From assembly GCA_025980465.1 (NCBI GenBank), contig JAICXJ010000022.1:1-50233 (forward strand): 50,233 nt of DNA, in the 5' to 3' direction. Origin of the DNA: Frankiales bacterium (lineage in GTDB: Bacteria; Actinomycetota; Actinomycetes; JAFAQI01). The notes beneath the pieces were generated by a model that saw only the letters and a list, made by a program, of their open reading frames with translations, was not told the DNA's origin and did no database searches. Each line of letters opens with the position of its first letter. Position 1 is the first letter of the stretch. Positions 17,698 to 26,368 of the stretch are shown piece by piece. Both the position numbers and the translations under genes were made by a program.

Positions 17698-18414
17698 ATG
17701 CGGGACAGGGGAGGCGAGCTTCATGGCACCAAGGCTGTCGCGGTCAACGCGGTCGAAGCGATCGAGGCCCGGCTGCATCCGAACTTTCGGCGCGCGATCG
17801 TCTGCGGCGTCCTCGCACTCGCGGCACTGATCGCCGGCGGGAGCCTCGGCGGGTTGCACACTCACCACCATCCCCACCGACGGATCGCGGCGTTCGTACT
17901 CGCCGGGGTCTTTCTGGTGCTCGGCGTGATGGCAGTGCGGAGTGCAGCCGGGGAGGCGGCACGGGTCACTGCGCTACGCGCTGGCCCGGCGACTGCGGCG
18001 GCGGTTCAGATCGGCACCTCGATCATCGGATTTCTCATCGTTGTCATCGCCACCCTCGACCTGCTTAACGTCCCGGTCCAGCGACTGCTGGTCGGTGGCG
18101 CCATCACGGGGGTCGTGCTCGGTATCTCGGCGCAGCAATCGCTCGGGAACATCTCGGCAGGCATCCTCATGCTGATCGCGAGGCCGTTTGCGGTCGGTGA
18201 ATACGTCACGATCCGGTCGGGCTCGCTCGGCGGACCGCTGCAAGGCACGATCACCTCGATCGGGTTGGTGTACACGACGCTTCAGACCGACGAGGGCCGC
18301 TTGGCCCTGCCAAATTCCGGATTGCTGACTGCCGCGGTTGGCGCCCGTCAGGACCCGGCCCAGCCGAACATCGATCTGTCCGCGGGCGAGTACCTGATCG
18401 GCCAGCGCCGCTAG
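17698..18414 (+). CDS. MscS-family mechanosensitive-channel-like protein
   Basis: The 238-residue membrane protein has hydrophobic segments at about residues 25-47, 58-80 and 97-120. These are followed by the MscS pore-helix and beta-domain signature VQRLLVGGAITGVVLGISAQ...LGNISAGILMLIARPF and VGEYVTIRSG, then VYTTLQTDEGRLALPNSGLL. MscS proteins open under membrane tension to release solutes. This one ends soon after the beta domain and lacks the long alpha-beta C-terminal domain of E. coli MscS, as in several short actinobacterial homologues. ATG 17698 follows a GGGAGGA ribosome site. Regions further upstream in frame are Arg/Cys-rich and not convincing. Confidence 0.85.
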   Translation: MRDRGGELHGTKAVAVNAVEAIEARLHPNFRRAIVCGVLALAALIAGGSLGGLHTHHHPHRRIAAFVLAGVFLVLGVMAVRSAAGEAARVTALRAGPATAAAVQIGTSIIGFLIVVIATLDLLNVPVQRLLVGGAITGVVLGISAQQSLGNISAGILMLIARPFAVGEYVTIRSGSLGGPLQGTITSIGLVYTTLQTDEGRLALPNSGLLTAAVGARQDPAQPNIDLSAGEYLIGQRR

Positions 18415-18526
18415 CCCCTCAGATGCGAAGGGCCATACTGTCGCGCAGCGGACAGGTCCGTAGCAAGGCGTGCCTGTGCAGTGCAAGGATCAATGGGGTG
18501 AAGGTCGCAACGGGGAGGGCGTGACC

Positions 18527-19024
18527 GTGGCTCGTTCTGGCTCGGTATCGCCGGATCGGGGGGACGCCGAGGTTGATGAGTTCGTCACGGCGATCCTCGG
18601 CGCCTCGTGGGTCCTGGTCGGCATGTCCACCCGCTCGGTCACGCAGGTCGAAAGCAACCTGACGCTGACTCAGTTCCGTACCCTCGCGGTCCTGGCCCGG
18701 TACGGCGAGCTGAACCTGCAGCGGCTCGCGGACGAGTTGCAGGTCAATGCCTCGACGGCGATGCGCATGGTCGACCGGTTGGTCAACGGTGGACTGGTCA
18801 GCCGGGAGGAGAACCCGGCGACCCGACGCGAGGTGATCCTGTGTCTGACGAGCGACGGTGTGCGCATCGTCGATCAGGTCATGGCGAAGCGTCGTGAGGA
18901 CCTGCGGCGGATCGTGCGAAAGATGCCGCCGAACGACCGGCAGGCATTGATCTCTGCATTGCAGTCCTTCACCGCACTAGGAGGCAGCCCGGCCGGGTCG
19001 AACCCCGGCACGCTTGGATGGTGA
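18527..19024 (+). CDS. MarR-family transcriptional regulator
   Basis: The 165-residue protein has a winged helix between helical dimer arms: LTLTQFRTLAVLARYGELNLQRLADELQVNASTAMRMVDRLVNGGLVSREEN, then the wing PATRREVILCLTSDG. MarR proteins usually repress a neighbouring operon until a small ligand binds. Its gene overlaps the next one (CMD family), which overlaps an SDR gene, so it probably controls this three-gene operon. GTG 18527 has a GGGGAGGG ribosome site 8 nt upstream; GTG 18521 is too close to it. The tail after residue 150 is Gly/Ser/Pro-rich. Confidence 0.9.
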   Translation: MARSGSVSPDRGDAEVDEFVTAILGASWVLVGMSTRSVTQVESNLTLTQFRTLAVLARYGELNLQRLADELQVNASTAMRMVDRLVNGGLVSREENPATRREVILCLTSDGVRIVDQVMAKRREDLRRIVRKMPPNDRQALISALQSFTALGGSPAGSNPGTLGW

Positions 19025-19584
19025 CCATGACTGGCACCTCATCGGGTCCTCGCATCGCGCCACGTCCGACCGAGACGCAGCCGCCACCGCTGAACATCTT
19101 CCGCACGCTGGCGCACAACCACGACCTCTACAAGGGTTTTCTGTCCCTCGGTGCGCATCTGCTCTCCGACGGCACGTTGCCGGCTCGGGAGCGCGAGATC
19201 GTCATCCTGCGCACCGGGTGGCAATGCGGGTCGGAGTACGAGTTCGGGCAGCACACCGTGATCGGCACGCAGGCCGGTCTGACAGCCGAGGAGATCGACC
19301 GGCTGGCCGACGCCGGGAGCGGCGCGTGGGATCCGGGCGACGCGGAGCTCGTCGACATGGCCGATGAGCTCTGCGCCACCAACGCCATCTCGGATGAGAC
19401 GTGGCAGCGTCTCGCCGCCAGATGGTCGGAGCCGGAACTGCTGGAGCTGCTGGTCTTGTGCGGCTACTACCGCCTGGTCTCGGGACTGCTCAATGGCGTC
19501 GGAGTTGAGCTCGAGCCCACTACGCCCGGTTGGCCGGCCGCTGCGTCGCCGGTCCGGCGGGCGCCCCGCCAGGCGCCGGCATGA
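19018..19584 (+). CDS. Carboxymuconolactone decarboxylase/AhpD-fold protein
   Basis: The 188-residue protein shows the CMD/AhpD pattern: a helix with LPAREREIVILRTGWQCGSEYEFGQH, then AGLTAEEIDRL and a C-terminal pairing helix ELLELLVLCGYYRLVSGLLNG. Only one Cys stands in the C-x-x-E-Y-E-x-x-x-H motif, so it is not a CxxC peroxiredoxin reductase like AhpD; decarboxylase- or lactonase-like activity is more likely. It overlaps the MarR gene by 7 bp and the SDR gene by 4 bp, which supports coordinated expression in a catabolic pathway. Confidence 0.85.
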   Translation: MVTMTGTSSGPRIAPRPTETQPPPLNIFRTLAHNHDLYKGFLSLGAHLLSDGTLPAREREIVILRTGWQCGSEYEFGQHTVIGTQAGLTAEEIDRLADAGSGAWDPGDAELVDMADELCATNAISDETWQRLAARWSEPELLELLVLCGYYRLVSGLLNGVGVELEPTTPGWPAAASPVRRAPRQAPA

Positions 19585-20357
19585 CCGCCAGCCTGGCCGG
19601 CCGCCGGGTGCTGGTCATCGGCGGCGGCACCCGACGTTGCGATGACCCCGATGCGCCTCCGGGCAACGGTCGGGCGATAGCCGTCGTCGCTGCCCGCGAG
19701 GGCGCGCATGTCGCCATCACCGACATCGATGCAGAGGCGGCCAGCACGACGGCCGACCTCGCCGCCGCTGAAGGCGGTTCGGCGTTGTTCAAGGTGGTTG
19801 ATTCAGCCGAGCCGGATTGTGGCGCGGCGGCGGTCACCTGGGCTGTTGACGTCCTCGGTGGTCTCGACGGGTTGGTGCTGAACGTCGGGATCGGGATGGG
19901 CCGTGGTCTGGAGGCGACCTCCGCGACGGATTGGGATCATGCGTTTGCCGTCAACGTGCGATCGCATTTCCTCACTCTGCAGGCGGCGATCCCGTTGATG
20001 CCGGAGGGATCCTCGACCGTGCTGATTTCCTCGATCGCCGGACTGCGTCCGGGAAGCGGGATCCCGTCGTACGACTCATCGAAGGCGGCTCAGATCGGAC
20101 TGATGCGTCACGCGGCGCGCGAGGCGGCACGAAACGGCGGCCGGGTGAACGTGGTCGCGCCGGGCTTGATCGACACGCCGCTCGGGCGACTCGCGACTGC
20201 CGGCCGACCGAGCCGAGCCCGGACTCCGGTGCCGCTCGGTCGGCAAGGTACGCCGTGGGAGGTGGCCGCGACCGTGGTGTTTCTGCTGAGCAATGCCGCG
20301 AGCTACATCACCGGACAGACCATCGCTGTCGACGGCGGGCTGTCGACCCTTCTGTAG
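19581..20357 (+). CDS. Short-chain dehydrogenase/reductase
   Basis: The 258-residue SDR has a cofactor motif with an unusual insert (VIGGGTRRCDDPDAPPGNG, then RAIAVVAAREGAHVAITDID). It also has NVGIG, the catalytic Ser in VLISSIAG, YDSSK, and the C-terminal GQTIAVDGGLS. The Asp after the second strand suggests NAD preference. The glycine-loop insert is seen in a distinct actinobacterial SDR subgroup. It starts by ATGA overlap with the CMD gene and closes the operon begun by the MarR regulator. The substrate is unknown. The 96 bp after it, before the convergent Ddn-like gene, hold nothing I can name. Confidence 0.85.
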   Translation: MTASLAGRRVLVIGGGTRRCDDPDAPPGNGRAIAVVAAREGAHVAITDIDAEAASTTADLAAAEGGSALFKVVDSAEPDCGAAAVTWAVDVLGGLDGLVLNVGIGMGRGLEATSATDWDHAFAVNVRSHFLTLQAAIPLMPEGSSTVLISSIAGLRPGSGIPSYDSSKAAQIGLMRHAAREAARNGGRVNVVAPGLIDTPLGRLATAGRPSRARTPVPLGRQGTPWEVAATVVFLLSNAASYITGQTIAVDGGLSTLL

Positions 20358-20453
20358 GGAGTGACGGACCCGCTGGGATCGACCTACTGGAGATACCCCT
20401 CGACCTGGTCCAGGCTCTCATGGGCTCATCCTGCTCGCCGCTCCAGCCGCCGG

Positions 20454-20882
20454 TCAGGCGGGTTCGAGGATGACCACCGGGATCTCGCGGTCGGTGCGCT
20501 TCTGGTATCCGGCGTAGTTGCGGTGAGCCGAGGTGATCTTGGGCCAGAGTTCGGCCCGCTCGGCCGCATCCGCGATGTGGGCGCGCATCGTGCGGGTGCT
20601 GCCCTTCAGGGTGAGCCGGACGTCGGGGTTCGCGCGAATGTTCCTGCACCACGCCGGTTCTCGGCTGTCACCGCCGTTGGACGCCACCAGCGCGATCTTG
20701 TCGTCCCACTGATAAGGGGTGGTGAGCATGGTCTGACGCGGTTCCCCGCTGCTGCGACCGATCGTGGTGAGCACGACGACGGGCATCCCGAGCCCAGTAC
20801 CGGCGATCCGGCCGTTGCTCGCCGTGTAGATGATGCGGTGCAGGCCGGTCCACAGCCGTGACGTCGTGTCTTTCGCGTTCAT
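20454..20882 (-). CDS. Ddn-family (deazaflavin F420-type) nitroreductase-like protein
   Basis: The 142-residue split-beta-barrel protein has the Ddn/DUF385 pattern: GLGMPVVVLTTIGRSSGEPRQTML, then KIALVASNGGDSREPAWCRNIRANPDVRL and YQKRTDREIPVVILEP. Members bind F420 and reduce quinones or nitro compounds, or protect against oxidants; in actinobacteria they are membrane-associated or cytosolic. F420 use is inferred from family. A TAAGAT hexamer ends exactly 6 nt before the ATG, so the transcript is likely leaderless. The gene is divergent from a small membrane protein gene. Confidence 0.85.
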   Translation of the reverse strand: MNAKDTTSRLWTGLHRIIYTASNGRIAGTGLGMPVVVLTTIGRSSGEPRQTMLTTPYQWDDKIALVASNGGDSREPAWCRNIRANPDVRLTLKGSTRTMRAHIADAAERAELWPKITSAHRNYAGYQKRTDREIPVVILEPA

Positions 20883-20888
20883 CCGACG

Positions 20889-20894
20889 ATCTTA
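20889..20894 (-). promoter_or_regulatory. -10 element of the Ddn-like gene (leaderless)
   Basis: TAAGAT on the minus strand ends 6 nt before the ATG. This is one of the best matches in the window to the actinobacterial leaderless pattern. Confidence 0.5.
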
Positions 20895-20953
20895 GGTACC
20901 TGGCCTGGGCGACCCCTATTGCCAGTCGCCGCGGGCGCCGTCATCGTTGGCCG

Positions 20954-21673
20954 GTGACCGAGGCGCCGGGCGGCTGGGAGCCGGGCGTGCCGTCACTGCG
21001 GGTGATCGCGCCGAGCGCGCTCGGGGGAGCCCTGGTGCCGATCGGGGTGTACTACGCGGTTCGCCACCCGGTCGGGAGCACGGCGACCGCCCTGATTATC
21101 GCGGGCATCCCGGCGGCGGCCTGGGTCATCACGCAACTGATCCGTACCCGTCACATCGACCTGATCGGGGCGATCACGCTCTACGGGTTCGCTGTCGGGG
21201 TGGTTGCCTCCGTGACTCTGCACGGCAATGCCTTCGTCCTGAAGGTGAGGGAGATCGCATTCGAGGTCCCGTTCGCGATCGCCTGCCTGCTGTCGATCTG
21301 GCTGACGTCGCGTCCCGTGTTGTTCCGAATCGGAAAGTCGCTTTCCGCAGGGAACGACGACGAACGGCGGGCGGCGTACGACGAGTTGTACGAACTTCCG
21401 ACCGTGCCCGGCGTATTCGCCCGGCTGTCGGTCGTATGGGGCGTCGTGATGCTGCTCCATTCCGGCATCCTGATCCTGCTGGCAATCGCACTGCCTACGG
21501 GAGGATTCCTGGCGGTGGCGCCGGTCGTGGCGGGACTGGTGTTCGGGGGACTGTTCGTGTTCACCTCGCGGTACAGCAAGCGTGCCCGCGTTCAGGGTGA
21601 GGCGATCCTGCTCGAGCAGGGGCTCACGTACCCGTCGGTGCCAGCCGTCGTCGGTGACGCGATCAGCGGCTGA
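20954..21673 (+). CDS. VC0807-like integral membrane protein
   Basis: The 239-residue protein has about five to six membrane segments, e.g. GGALVPIGVYYAVRH, ALIIAGIPAAAWVITQLI, AITLYGFAVGVVASVTLHG, ARLSVVWGVVMLLHSGILILLAIALP and VVAGLVFGGLFVFTSR. The layout resembles the VC0807/DUF3159-type family found in many actinobacteria, whose function is unknown. GTG 20954 is chosen because a CATCGT hexamer ends 6 nt upstream and the sequence before it is Arg/Ser-rich and overlaps the divergent Ddn-like gene. The 3' end overlaps the convergent cupin gene by 11 bp. Confidence 0.75.
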   Translation: MTEAPGGWEPGVPSLRVIAPSALGGALVPIGVYYAVRHPVGSTATALIIAGIPAAAWVITQLIRTRHIDLIGAITLYGFAVGVVASVTLHGNAFVLKVREIAFEVPFAIACLLSIWLTSRPVLFRIGKSLSAGNDDERRAAYDELYELPTVPGVFARLSVVWGVVMLLHSGILILLAIALPTGGFLAVAPVVAGLVFGGLFVFTSRYSKRARVQGEAILLEQGLTYPSVPAVVGDAISG

Positions 21674-22091
21674 TCAGAGCCCACGATCGCTCGCCTGCCG
21701 GGGGCCGCGTCGTCCCGGTGACCGGCGCCGCAGCATGGATGCTGATCGCCGGCGCGAACGACACGTTGCGCAGGTCGTGACGGGTTCCCGCCGCCACCGG
21801 CCGGATCACCCCGCCGGACAGCGTGGTGAGCGCTGACTGTCCGTCCTGGCCGACGCGCTCCTCTTCCAACCTGCCTTCCACAACGGTGAACGCGGCGATG
21901 GACTCGTGATGCTCGTGCATGTCCGGCCCGGTCGTCGGTTGCCACGTGGTCAGCCACAGGTCAAGCCCGTGGTCGCGATGCAGATGGATGGCCCACCGCT
22001 GCTGAGTTCCGAAGCGCACCCGAGGTCGCCAGAGCTCCGGCCGGGCGGCGACTCCCTGCACCAGCGTGATCAAACGATCAAGGGTGAGCAC
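21663..22091 (-). CDS. Cysteine dioxygenase-like cupin protein
   Basis: The 142-residue protein follows the bacterial cysteine dioxygenase pattern: RWAIHLHRDHGLDLWLTTWQ, the first metal motif HEHHES followed by AAFTVVEGRLEEERV, and a later His in AGTRHDLRN. These three His would hold Fe(II). Such enzymes oxidise cysteine to cysteine sulfinate in the cytosol; related cupins use other thiols. GTG 22091 is preceded by GATCTT at 6 nt and begins at the expected family N-terminus; longer reading leads into the lipase gene. A cysteine-catabolic gene is notable because the CysO/CysM cysteine synthesis genes lie 20 kb away. Confidence 0.75.
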   Translation of the reverse strand: MLTLDRLITLVQGVAARPELWRPRVRFGTQQRWAIHLHRDHGLDLWLTTWQPTTGPDMHEHHESIAAFTVVEGRLEEERVGQDGQSALTTLSGGVIRPVAAGTRHDLRNVSFAPAISIHAAAPVTGTTRPPAGERSWALISR

Positions 22092-22147
22092 ATGGTCAAG
22101 ATCGGACTTCTCGGTAGATACCTGAAGTCGCCAGCTGCCGCGACGCG

Positions 22148-23149
22148 CTAGCGGGCGTACCGAGGGAGGGTCGGCTCGGAGCTGGTCTGCTTCGCCGTCG
22201 CCAGCACCAGCGTCACGTGGGCGAGGTATTTGGCGTAGTCGGCTGCAAACTTTGCCGCGACGACCCCAGGCATGAAGGCCTGTCGGCACACCGATCGCGG
22301 CACCCGCCCCGGCTTGGCCGGTCCGCGGTGGGTGAAGGCGTCGATTGCAAGGTCGTAGGCAACCGGGTCGTAGGTGCCCATCGCGAGATGGTCGGACAGA
22401 TCAAGCCGGCAGATGCTTTGGACCGCGATGTTGCGAATCCTGCCCCTTCCGGTGTGCAACGACGAGCTGCCGTTCGCCGACAGGTTCGGTACCACGACCT
22501 CGTCGGCATGGCTGTAGATGACCGTGTAGCTGATGCCGGGCCAGGTCTCCGGCCCGCGGTTGAGGGCGTTGAGGAAGGCTGAGTGGTCGCGCTGCTGCCA
22601 GATCGCCGGCGCACATCGCAACAGGCAGACCGTTATGGCGTCGACCGTGCCGTGGTTCGACGGATCGATTGCGACGTAGTCGTTGACGTCGCGCCGAAGG
22701 GACGGCCAGTACTTCAGCGACCAGCGCGGCAGCATGCCGCCCTGGCTGTAGCCGAGCAGATCCACTCGGCGGTGGCTCTCTGCGTGCATCGTCCTGATGG
22801 CGTAGACGACGTACTGGGCCGCGACGATTGCGTTGCCCATCGCTTCGTCGGGGAGGGTGAGGGCGCACCACGGCCAACCGAGGTGGTCAAACGCGCGCTC
22901 GTAGTTCCAGCCGAAGTTGATGCTGGGGTCGAGGGTGGTGCCCGGTACCAGGAGGATCGGATCACGTCGCGCATGGCGCGGCTGGGCGGTGCAACTCAGG
23001 GCTCGGGAGAGCCGGCCAGCTGACACCGTGATCCTCGGGTCGCGGCGCAGGCTCCTTGCCTCTGCAGCCCTCGGCAGGGCCGAGGCGGCGATGGTCGCGG
23101 TGAGAAGCAGCGCGGCCGTCAGGCGGCGCGCGGTGGTAGAGCCGGACAT
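22148..23149 (-). CDS. Secreted lipase/esterase (CalB-like alpha/beta hydrolase)
   Basis: The 333-residue product has a signal peptide (ARRLTAALLLTATIAASALP, likely cleaved near residue 31) and a lipase domain. It shows DPILLVPGT at the oxyanion site and the nucleophile elbow GYSQGG (Ser135). Probable acid Asp216 lies in YSHADEVV and His254 in LSDHLAMG. The arrangement resembles Candida antarctica lipase B-type bacterial lipases. It should hydrolyse acylglycerols or other esters outside the cell. It ends 56 bp before the cupin gene start. The 110-bp divergent gap to the P450 gene probably holds both promoters. Confidence 0.9.
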   Translation of the reverse strand: MSGSTTARRLTAALLLTATIAASALPRAAEARSLRRDPRITVSAGRLSRALSCTAQPRHARRDPILLVPGTTLDPSINFGWNYERAFDHLGWPWCALTLPDEAMGNAIVAAQYVVYAIRTMHAESHRRVDLLGYSQGGMLPRWSLKYWPSLRRDVNDYVAIDPSNHGTVDAITVCLLRCAPAIWQQRDHSAFLNALNRGPETWPGISYTVIYSHADEVVVPNLSANGSSSLHTGRGRIRNIAVQSICRLDLSDHLAMGTYDPVAYDLAIDAFTHRGPAKPGRVPRSVCRQAFMPGVVAAKFAADYAKYLAHVTLVLATAKQTSSEPTLPRYAR

Positions 23150-23246
23150 CGCCTCGAGTGTGCATCCTGGCGGCGCCCGGGTGGAGCGCGGGTGGACCTT
23201 GGGTGGAGGTTGGTCCTCGCCTGGTGTGTCGGCGGCCCGACGGCGG

Positions 23247-23252
23247 TACGGT
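23247..23252 (+). promoter_or_regulatory. -10 element of the P450 gene (leaderless)
   Basis: TACGGT is followed after 7 nt by the ATG, fitting the recurrent TANNNT leaderless layout in this window. Confidence 0.4.
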
Positions 23253-23259
23253 CCGGGCC

Positions 23260-24486
23260 ATGACCGAAACCGCCGTTTCGTTCCAGCCGTTCGAGACCTC
23301 GTTCACGGATGATCCTTATCCGCACTACGCCGAGCTTCGGGCTGCCGTCCCGGTCGAGCAGCATGAGTTCGGCTTCTGGGCGCTGTGGCGTCACGCCGAC
23401 GTCAGCGAGATGTTGAAGGGCCGGCTCTCCGTCGATGACGCCAACGTCACGAACGTCGGCGTGATGCGTGAGGCGTACGACGAGATCTACAACGAGGCCG
23501 GCCGCGGACGACGCGCGGACGGCCTGTCGATGCTCGATCGTGACCCGCCTGATCACACCCGGTTGCGCCGCCTGGTGTCGCAGGCATTCACGCCGAAGAC
23601 GATCGAAGGTCTGCTGCCGGTCATCGAGAAGCTGGTCGAGTCCGCACTCGACCGGATCGAGGACGAAGGTGCGGTGGACTTGATCGACGCGCTCGCCTTT
23701 CCGCTGCCGTTTGCCGTCATCACGGAGATGCTCGGCATGCCGGACGGCGAAGATGTCGCCCGGCTTCGTGAGCTCTCGGGAATGCTGGTCCGCTCCCTCG
23801 AGCCGGTGCCGGAACAGGACACGGTGCGCGCGATCCTCGCGGCGAGCATCGAGATGGAGGAGCGGACCTCGGCTGCCATCGCCTGGAAGCGCGAGCATCC
23901 CGCCGATGACCTGCTCACCGCGATGATCAACGCGCGTGAGGGAAGCGACGCGCTCTCCGACGAGGAACTGGTCGCCCAAGTAGCCCTGCTCTACATCGCG
24001 GGTCACGAGACGACGGTCAACCTGATCGGCAACGGCAGCTACGCGCTGCTCCAGGACCCGGAGCAGGCCGCGCTCTGGCGGCAGCGCCCCGACCTCGATG
24101 AGAACGCTGTCGAGGAGCTGCTGCGGTTCGACAGCCCGGTGCAGTTCACCCGCCGGATCACCCTGGAAAACTATGCCGTCAACGGCAAGGTGATCCCGAA
24201 AGGCTGCTTCGTCATGGCGAGCCTCGGATCGGCGAACCGGGACGAGGCGGTGTTCGGCGCCGATGCGGATCGCCTCAAGCTCGATCGTCCGAACGCCAAG
24301 CAGCACATGTCGTTCGGCGGCGGCGTCCATCACTGCCTCGGCCAGGCGCTCGCCCGGCGAGAGGGTCGGGTGGCGATATCGCGGCTGTTTCGGCGGTTCC
24401 CCAACATCGGTCTGGGCGGAGCCGTTCACCACAACGGCCGGATCAACCTGCGCGGGCTGGCCGCGCTTCCGATCAGCGTCAGGTGA
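23260..24486 (+). CDS. Cytochrome P450
   Basis: The 408-residue bacterial P450 has the substrate-side LDRDPPDHTRLRRLVSQAFTP and the I-helix AGHETT at residues 247-252 for O2 activation. An ExxR region lies near EELLRFDSPVQ, and the heme loop FGGGVHHCLGQALAR has its Cys ligand at residue 359. It is soluble and will need ferredoxin and a reductase, neither of which is adjacent. The substrate is unknown; the neighbourhood suggests lipids or terpenoids. The TACGGT hexamer ends 7 nt before the ATG, so leaderless transcription is likely. Confidence 0.95.
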   Translation: MTETAVSFQPFETSFTDDPYPHYAELRAAVPVEQHEFGFWALWRHADVSEMLKGRLSVDDANVTNVGVMREAYDEIYNEAGRGRRADGLSMLDRDPPDHTRLRRLVSQAFTPKTIEGLLPVIEKLVESALDRIEDEGAVDLIDALAFPLPFAVITEMLGMPDGEDVARLRELSGMLVRSLEPVPEQDTVRAILAASIEMEERTSAAIAWKREHPADDLLTAMINAREGSDALSDEELVAQVALLYIAGHETTVNLIGNGSYALLQDPEQAALWRQRPDLDENAVEELLRFDSPVQFTRRITLENYAVNGKVIPKGCFVMASLGSANRDEAVFGADADRLKLDRPNAKQHMSFGGGVHHCLGQALARREGRVAISRLFRRFPNIGLGGAVHHNGRINLRGLAALPISVR

Positions 24487-24501
24487 TGGACACTGGGGGC
24501 G

Positions 24502-25059
24502 ATGACCGAGACGGTCCTGACCGGAAGGCTCCTGGTGGCGAGCCCGAGGCTGCGTGCCCCGGAGTTCTCTCGCTCGGTCGTGAAACTGCTCGACCACGGA
24601 ACCGAAGGGGCGCTCGGCGTGATCATCAACCGGCCCGGCGACGCGCCGTTGGTCGAGATCGTTCCGCCGGTTGCCGACATCGCGAGCTCGCCCGCAGTGC
24701 TGTTCGCCGGCGGTCCGGTCGAGCCCATGGCGGCGATCGCGCTGGGGGTCACCGTCGGCGACGTCGCCGGTGAGGGCTGGCGGCCGCTCACGCCGCCCCT
24801 CGTCACGGTTGACCTCGACAGCGACCCGACGATCCTCGCCTCGTCACTTCGTGAGCTCAGGGTCTTCGCCGGGTACGCCGGCTGGTCTGGTGGCCAGCTG
24901 GAGGGTGAGATCGCGCAAGGCGCCTGGTACGTCGTCGACGCACTTCCAGAGGACACCTTCAACGACGCGCCGGACCGGCTGTGGTTCGACGTGCTTCGCC
25001 GTCAGCCCTGGCCGCTGTCCGCCGTCGCCACGTGCCCCGTCGACCCCACAATGAACTGA
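24502..25059 (+). CDS. YqgE/AlgH-family protein (DUF179)
   Basis: The 185-residue protein follows the YqgE/AlgH pattern from the start: LTGRLLVASPRLRAPEFSRSVVKLLDHGTEGALGVIINRP, then FAGGPVEPMAAIAL and LRVFAGYAGWSGGQLEGEI, ending WFDVLRRQ. The family is very widespread; no biochemical role is firmly established. It starts 15 bp after the P450 gene. Its stop shares one base with the ATG of the next gene, giving a TGATG junction and probable coupling. Confidence 0.9.
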   Translation: MTETVLTGRLLVASPRLRAPEFSRSVVKLLDHGTEGALGVIINRPGDAPLVEIVPPVADIASSPAVLFAGGPVEPMAAIALGVTVGDVAGEGWRPLTPPLVTVDLDSDPTILASSLRELRVFAGYAGWSGGQLEGEIAQGAWYVVDALPEDTFNDAPDRLWFDVLRRQPWPLSAVATCPVDPTMN

Positions 25060-25970
25060 TGACAATCCCCAGCGGCGAGCAGTTCGTCATCCGCCACGGC
25101 GACCAGGAAGCGATCGCGGTCGAAGTCGGCGGCGGCTTGCGCCGGTATGCGGTGGCCGGCCGCGACGTGGTCGACGGGTACGCCGAGGACGCGATGTGCG
25201 ACGGCGCGCGGGGTCAGACACTGATCCCCTGGCCCAATCGGGTCAAGGACGGCAGCTGGACCTGGCGTGGTGAGCGCCGGCAGCTCGCGCTGACCGAGCC
25301 CGAGCAACACAACGCGATCCATGGCCTGCTCCGCTGGCAGCCGTGGCGGGTCCGCGAGCAGACCGCCAACGTGGTGGAGCTGGCCGCGACGTGCTTCCCG
25401 CAGCCGGGCTACCCGTGGCGGCTGGAGGCGAGCAATCGTTGGACCCTCGACGATGACGGACTTGCCGTGCTGACGATCGTGACCAACCGAAGCGACACCG
25501 AGGTCCCAGTGGCCGCAGGCTTCCACCCGTACCTGACGGCCGGAACACCGCGGATCGACGCCGCCGAGCTGCAGATCCCGGCCGAGACCAGGTTGCTGAC
25601 CGGCGAGCAGCAGATCCCGACCGGACCGGAGCCGGTCGCCGGTACCGACTACGACTTTCGGCACCCGCGACTGGTCGGCGGGATCGAGATCGATCACACC
25701 TACACCGACCTCAAGCGTGACCCCGACGGCCGGGCGCGGCTACGTCTGGCCGACCCGGCTGGCGCGTCGGTGACGCTGTGGGTTGACCAGGCGTATCCCT
25801 TCCTCGAAATCTTCACCGGTGACGCACTTCCTGACCCGGTCCGGCGCCGGCAAGGACTCGGGGTCGAGCCGATGACGGCGCCACCCAACGCGATGGCGAG
25901 CGGCGAGTCGCTCGTGGTGCTGGCACCGGGTGAGACCTGGCAAGGCAGATGGGGGATCGAGAGCAGCTGA
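25059..25970 (+). CDS. Aldose 1-epimerase-family protein
   Basis: The 303-residue beta-sandwich protein has the galactose mutarotase pattern: GQTLIPWPNRVKDGSWTWRGE, HNAIHGLLRWQPW (catalytic His), GFHPYL, and EIFTGDALPDPVRRRQGLGVEPMTAPPNAM, with the catalytic Glu in GVEPMT. It interconverts alpha and beta anomers of an aldose or phosphosugar in the cytosol. It is coupled to the YqgE gene by a one-base overlap and followed closely by the anti-sigma-like ATPase gene. The sugar it acts on cannot be told. Confidence 0.9.
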   Translation: MTIPSGEQFVIRHGDQEAIAVEVGGGLRRYAVAGRDVVDGYAEDAMCDGARGQTLIPWPNRVKDGSWTWRGERRQLALTEPEQHNAIHGLLRWQPWRVREQTANVVELAATCFPQPGYPWRLEASNRWTLDDDGLAVLTIVTNRSDTEVPVAAGFHPYLTAGTPRIDAAELQIPAETRLLTGEQQIPTGPEPVAGTDYDFRHPRLVGGIEIDHTYTDLKRDPDGRARLRLADPAGASVTLWVDQAYPFLEIFTGDALPDPVRRRQGLGVEPMTAPPNAMASGESLVVLAPGETWQGRWGIESS

Positions 25971-25981
25971 CCGGCGGGCCG

Positions 25982-25987
25982 TACGAT
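25982..25987 (+). promoter_or_regulatory. -10 element of the ATPase gene (leaderless)
   Basis: TACGAT ends exactly 6 nt before the GTG at 25994. This supports that start over an upstream ATG inside the epimerase gene. Confidence 0.5.
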
Positions 25988-25993
25988 CGGCGC

Positions 25994-26365
25994 GTGCGCG
26001 ACGAGGTCGTCCTGCCTCCGCTGCCGGCGAGTGTGAAGCGGGCGCGGCAGTTCGTGAGCGGCGCACTGGCTGAGCTCGGGATCGCGAGCGCGACCGACGA
26101 CGCGGTTCTGGTGGTCAGCGAACTCGTCACGAACGCCGTCGTCCATGCCGGCACCGACATCACCGTCCGGGTGGTCGGCGGGGCCGACACGGCGCGGATC
26201 GAGATCGCCGACAGCAGCCCGGAAATGCCGGGTTTCCGGATCCCGAACGCCGGGGCACGCTCTGGGCGTGGTCTGCTGCTCGTCGAACACTTCACGCAGC
26301 GATGGGGCGTCGAACGGACTTCGTCCGGCAAGGTCGTGTGGTTCGACGTCCGCCAGGAGGGCTGA
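25994..26365 (+). CDS. RsbW/SpoIIAB-type serine kinase-like ATP-binding protein
   Basis: The 123-residue HATPase_c_2 protein has the N-box VVSELVTNAVVHAGTD, the G1 region IEIADSSPEMPG and the G2/G3 segment GARSGRGLLLVEHFTQRWGVE. Small stand-alone proteins of this kind act as anti-sigma factors or anti-anti-sigma kinases, or bind two-component partners in actinobacteria. No sigma factor or anti-anti-sigma gene is next to it, so the partner is unknown. It starts 23 bp after the epimerase stop and ends 3 bp before the ligase gene. Confidence 0.85.
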   Translation: MRDEVVLPPLPASVKRARQFVSGALAELGIASATDDAVLVVSELVTNAVVHAGTDITVRVVGGADTARIEIADSSPEMPGFRIPNAGARSGRGLLLVEHFTQRWGVERTSSGKVVWFDVRQEG

Positions 26366-26368
26366 TCG

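Noticed and set aside
23119-24597. Minus-strand frame of nearly 500 codons opposite the P450 gene
   Set aside because: The composition is that of a frame shadow (Arg/His/Gly-rich) and the P450 on the plus strand has all its signature motifs.
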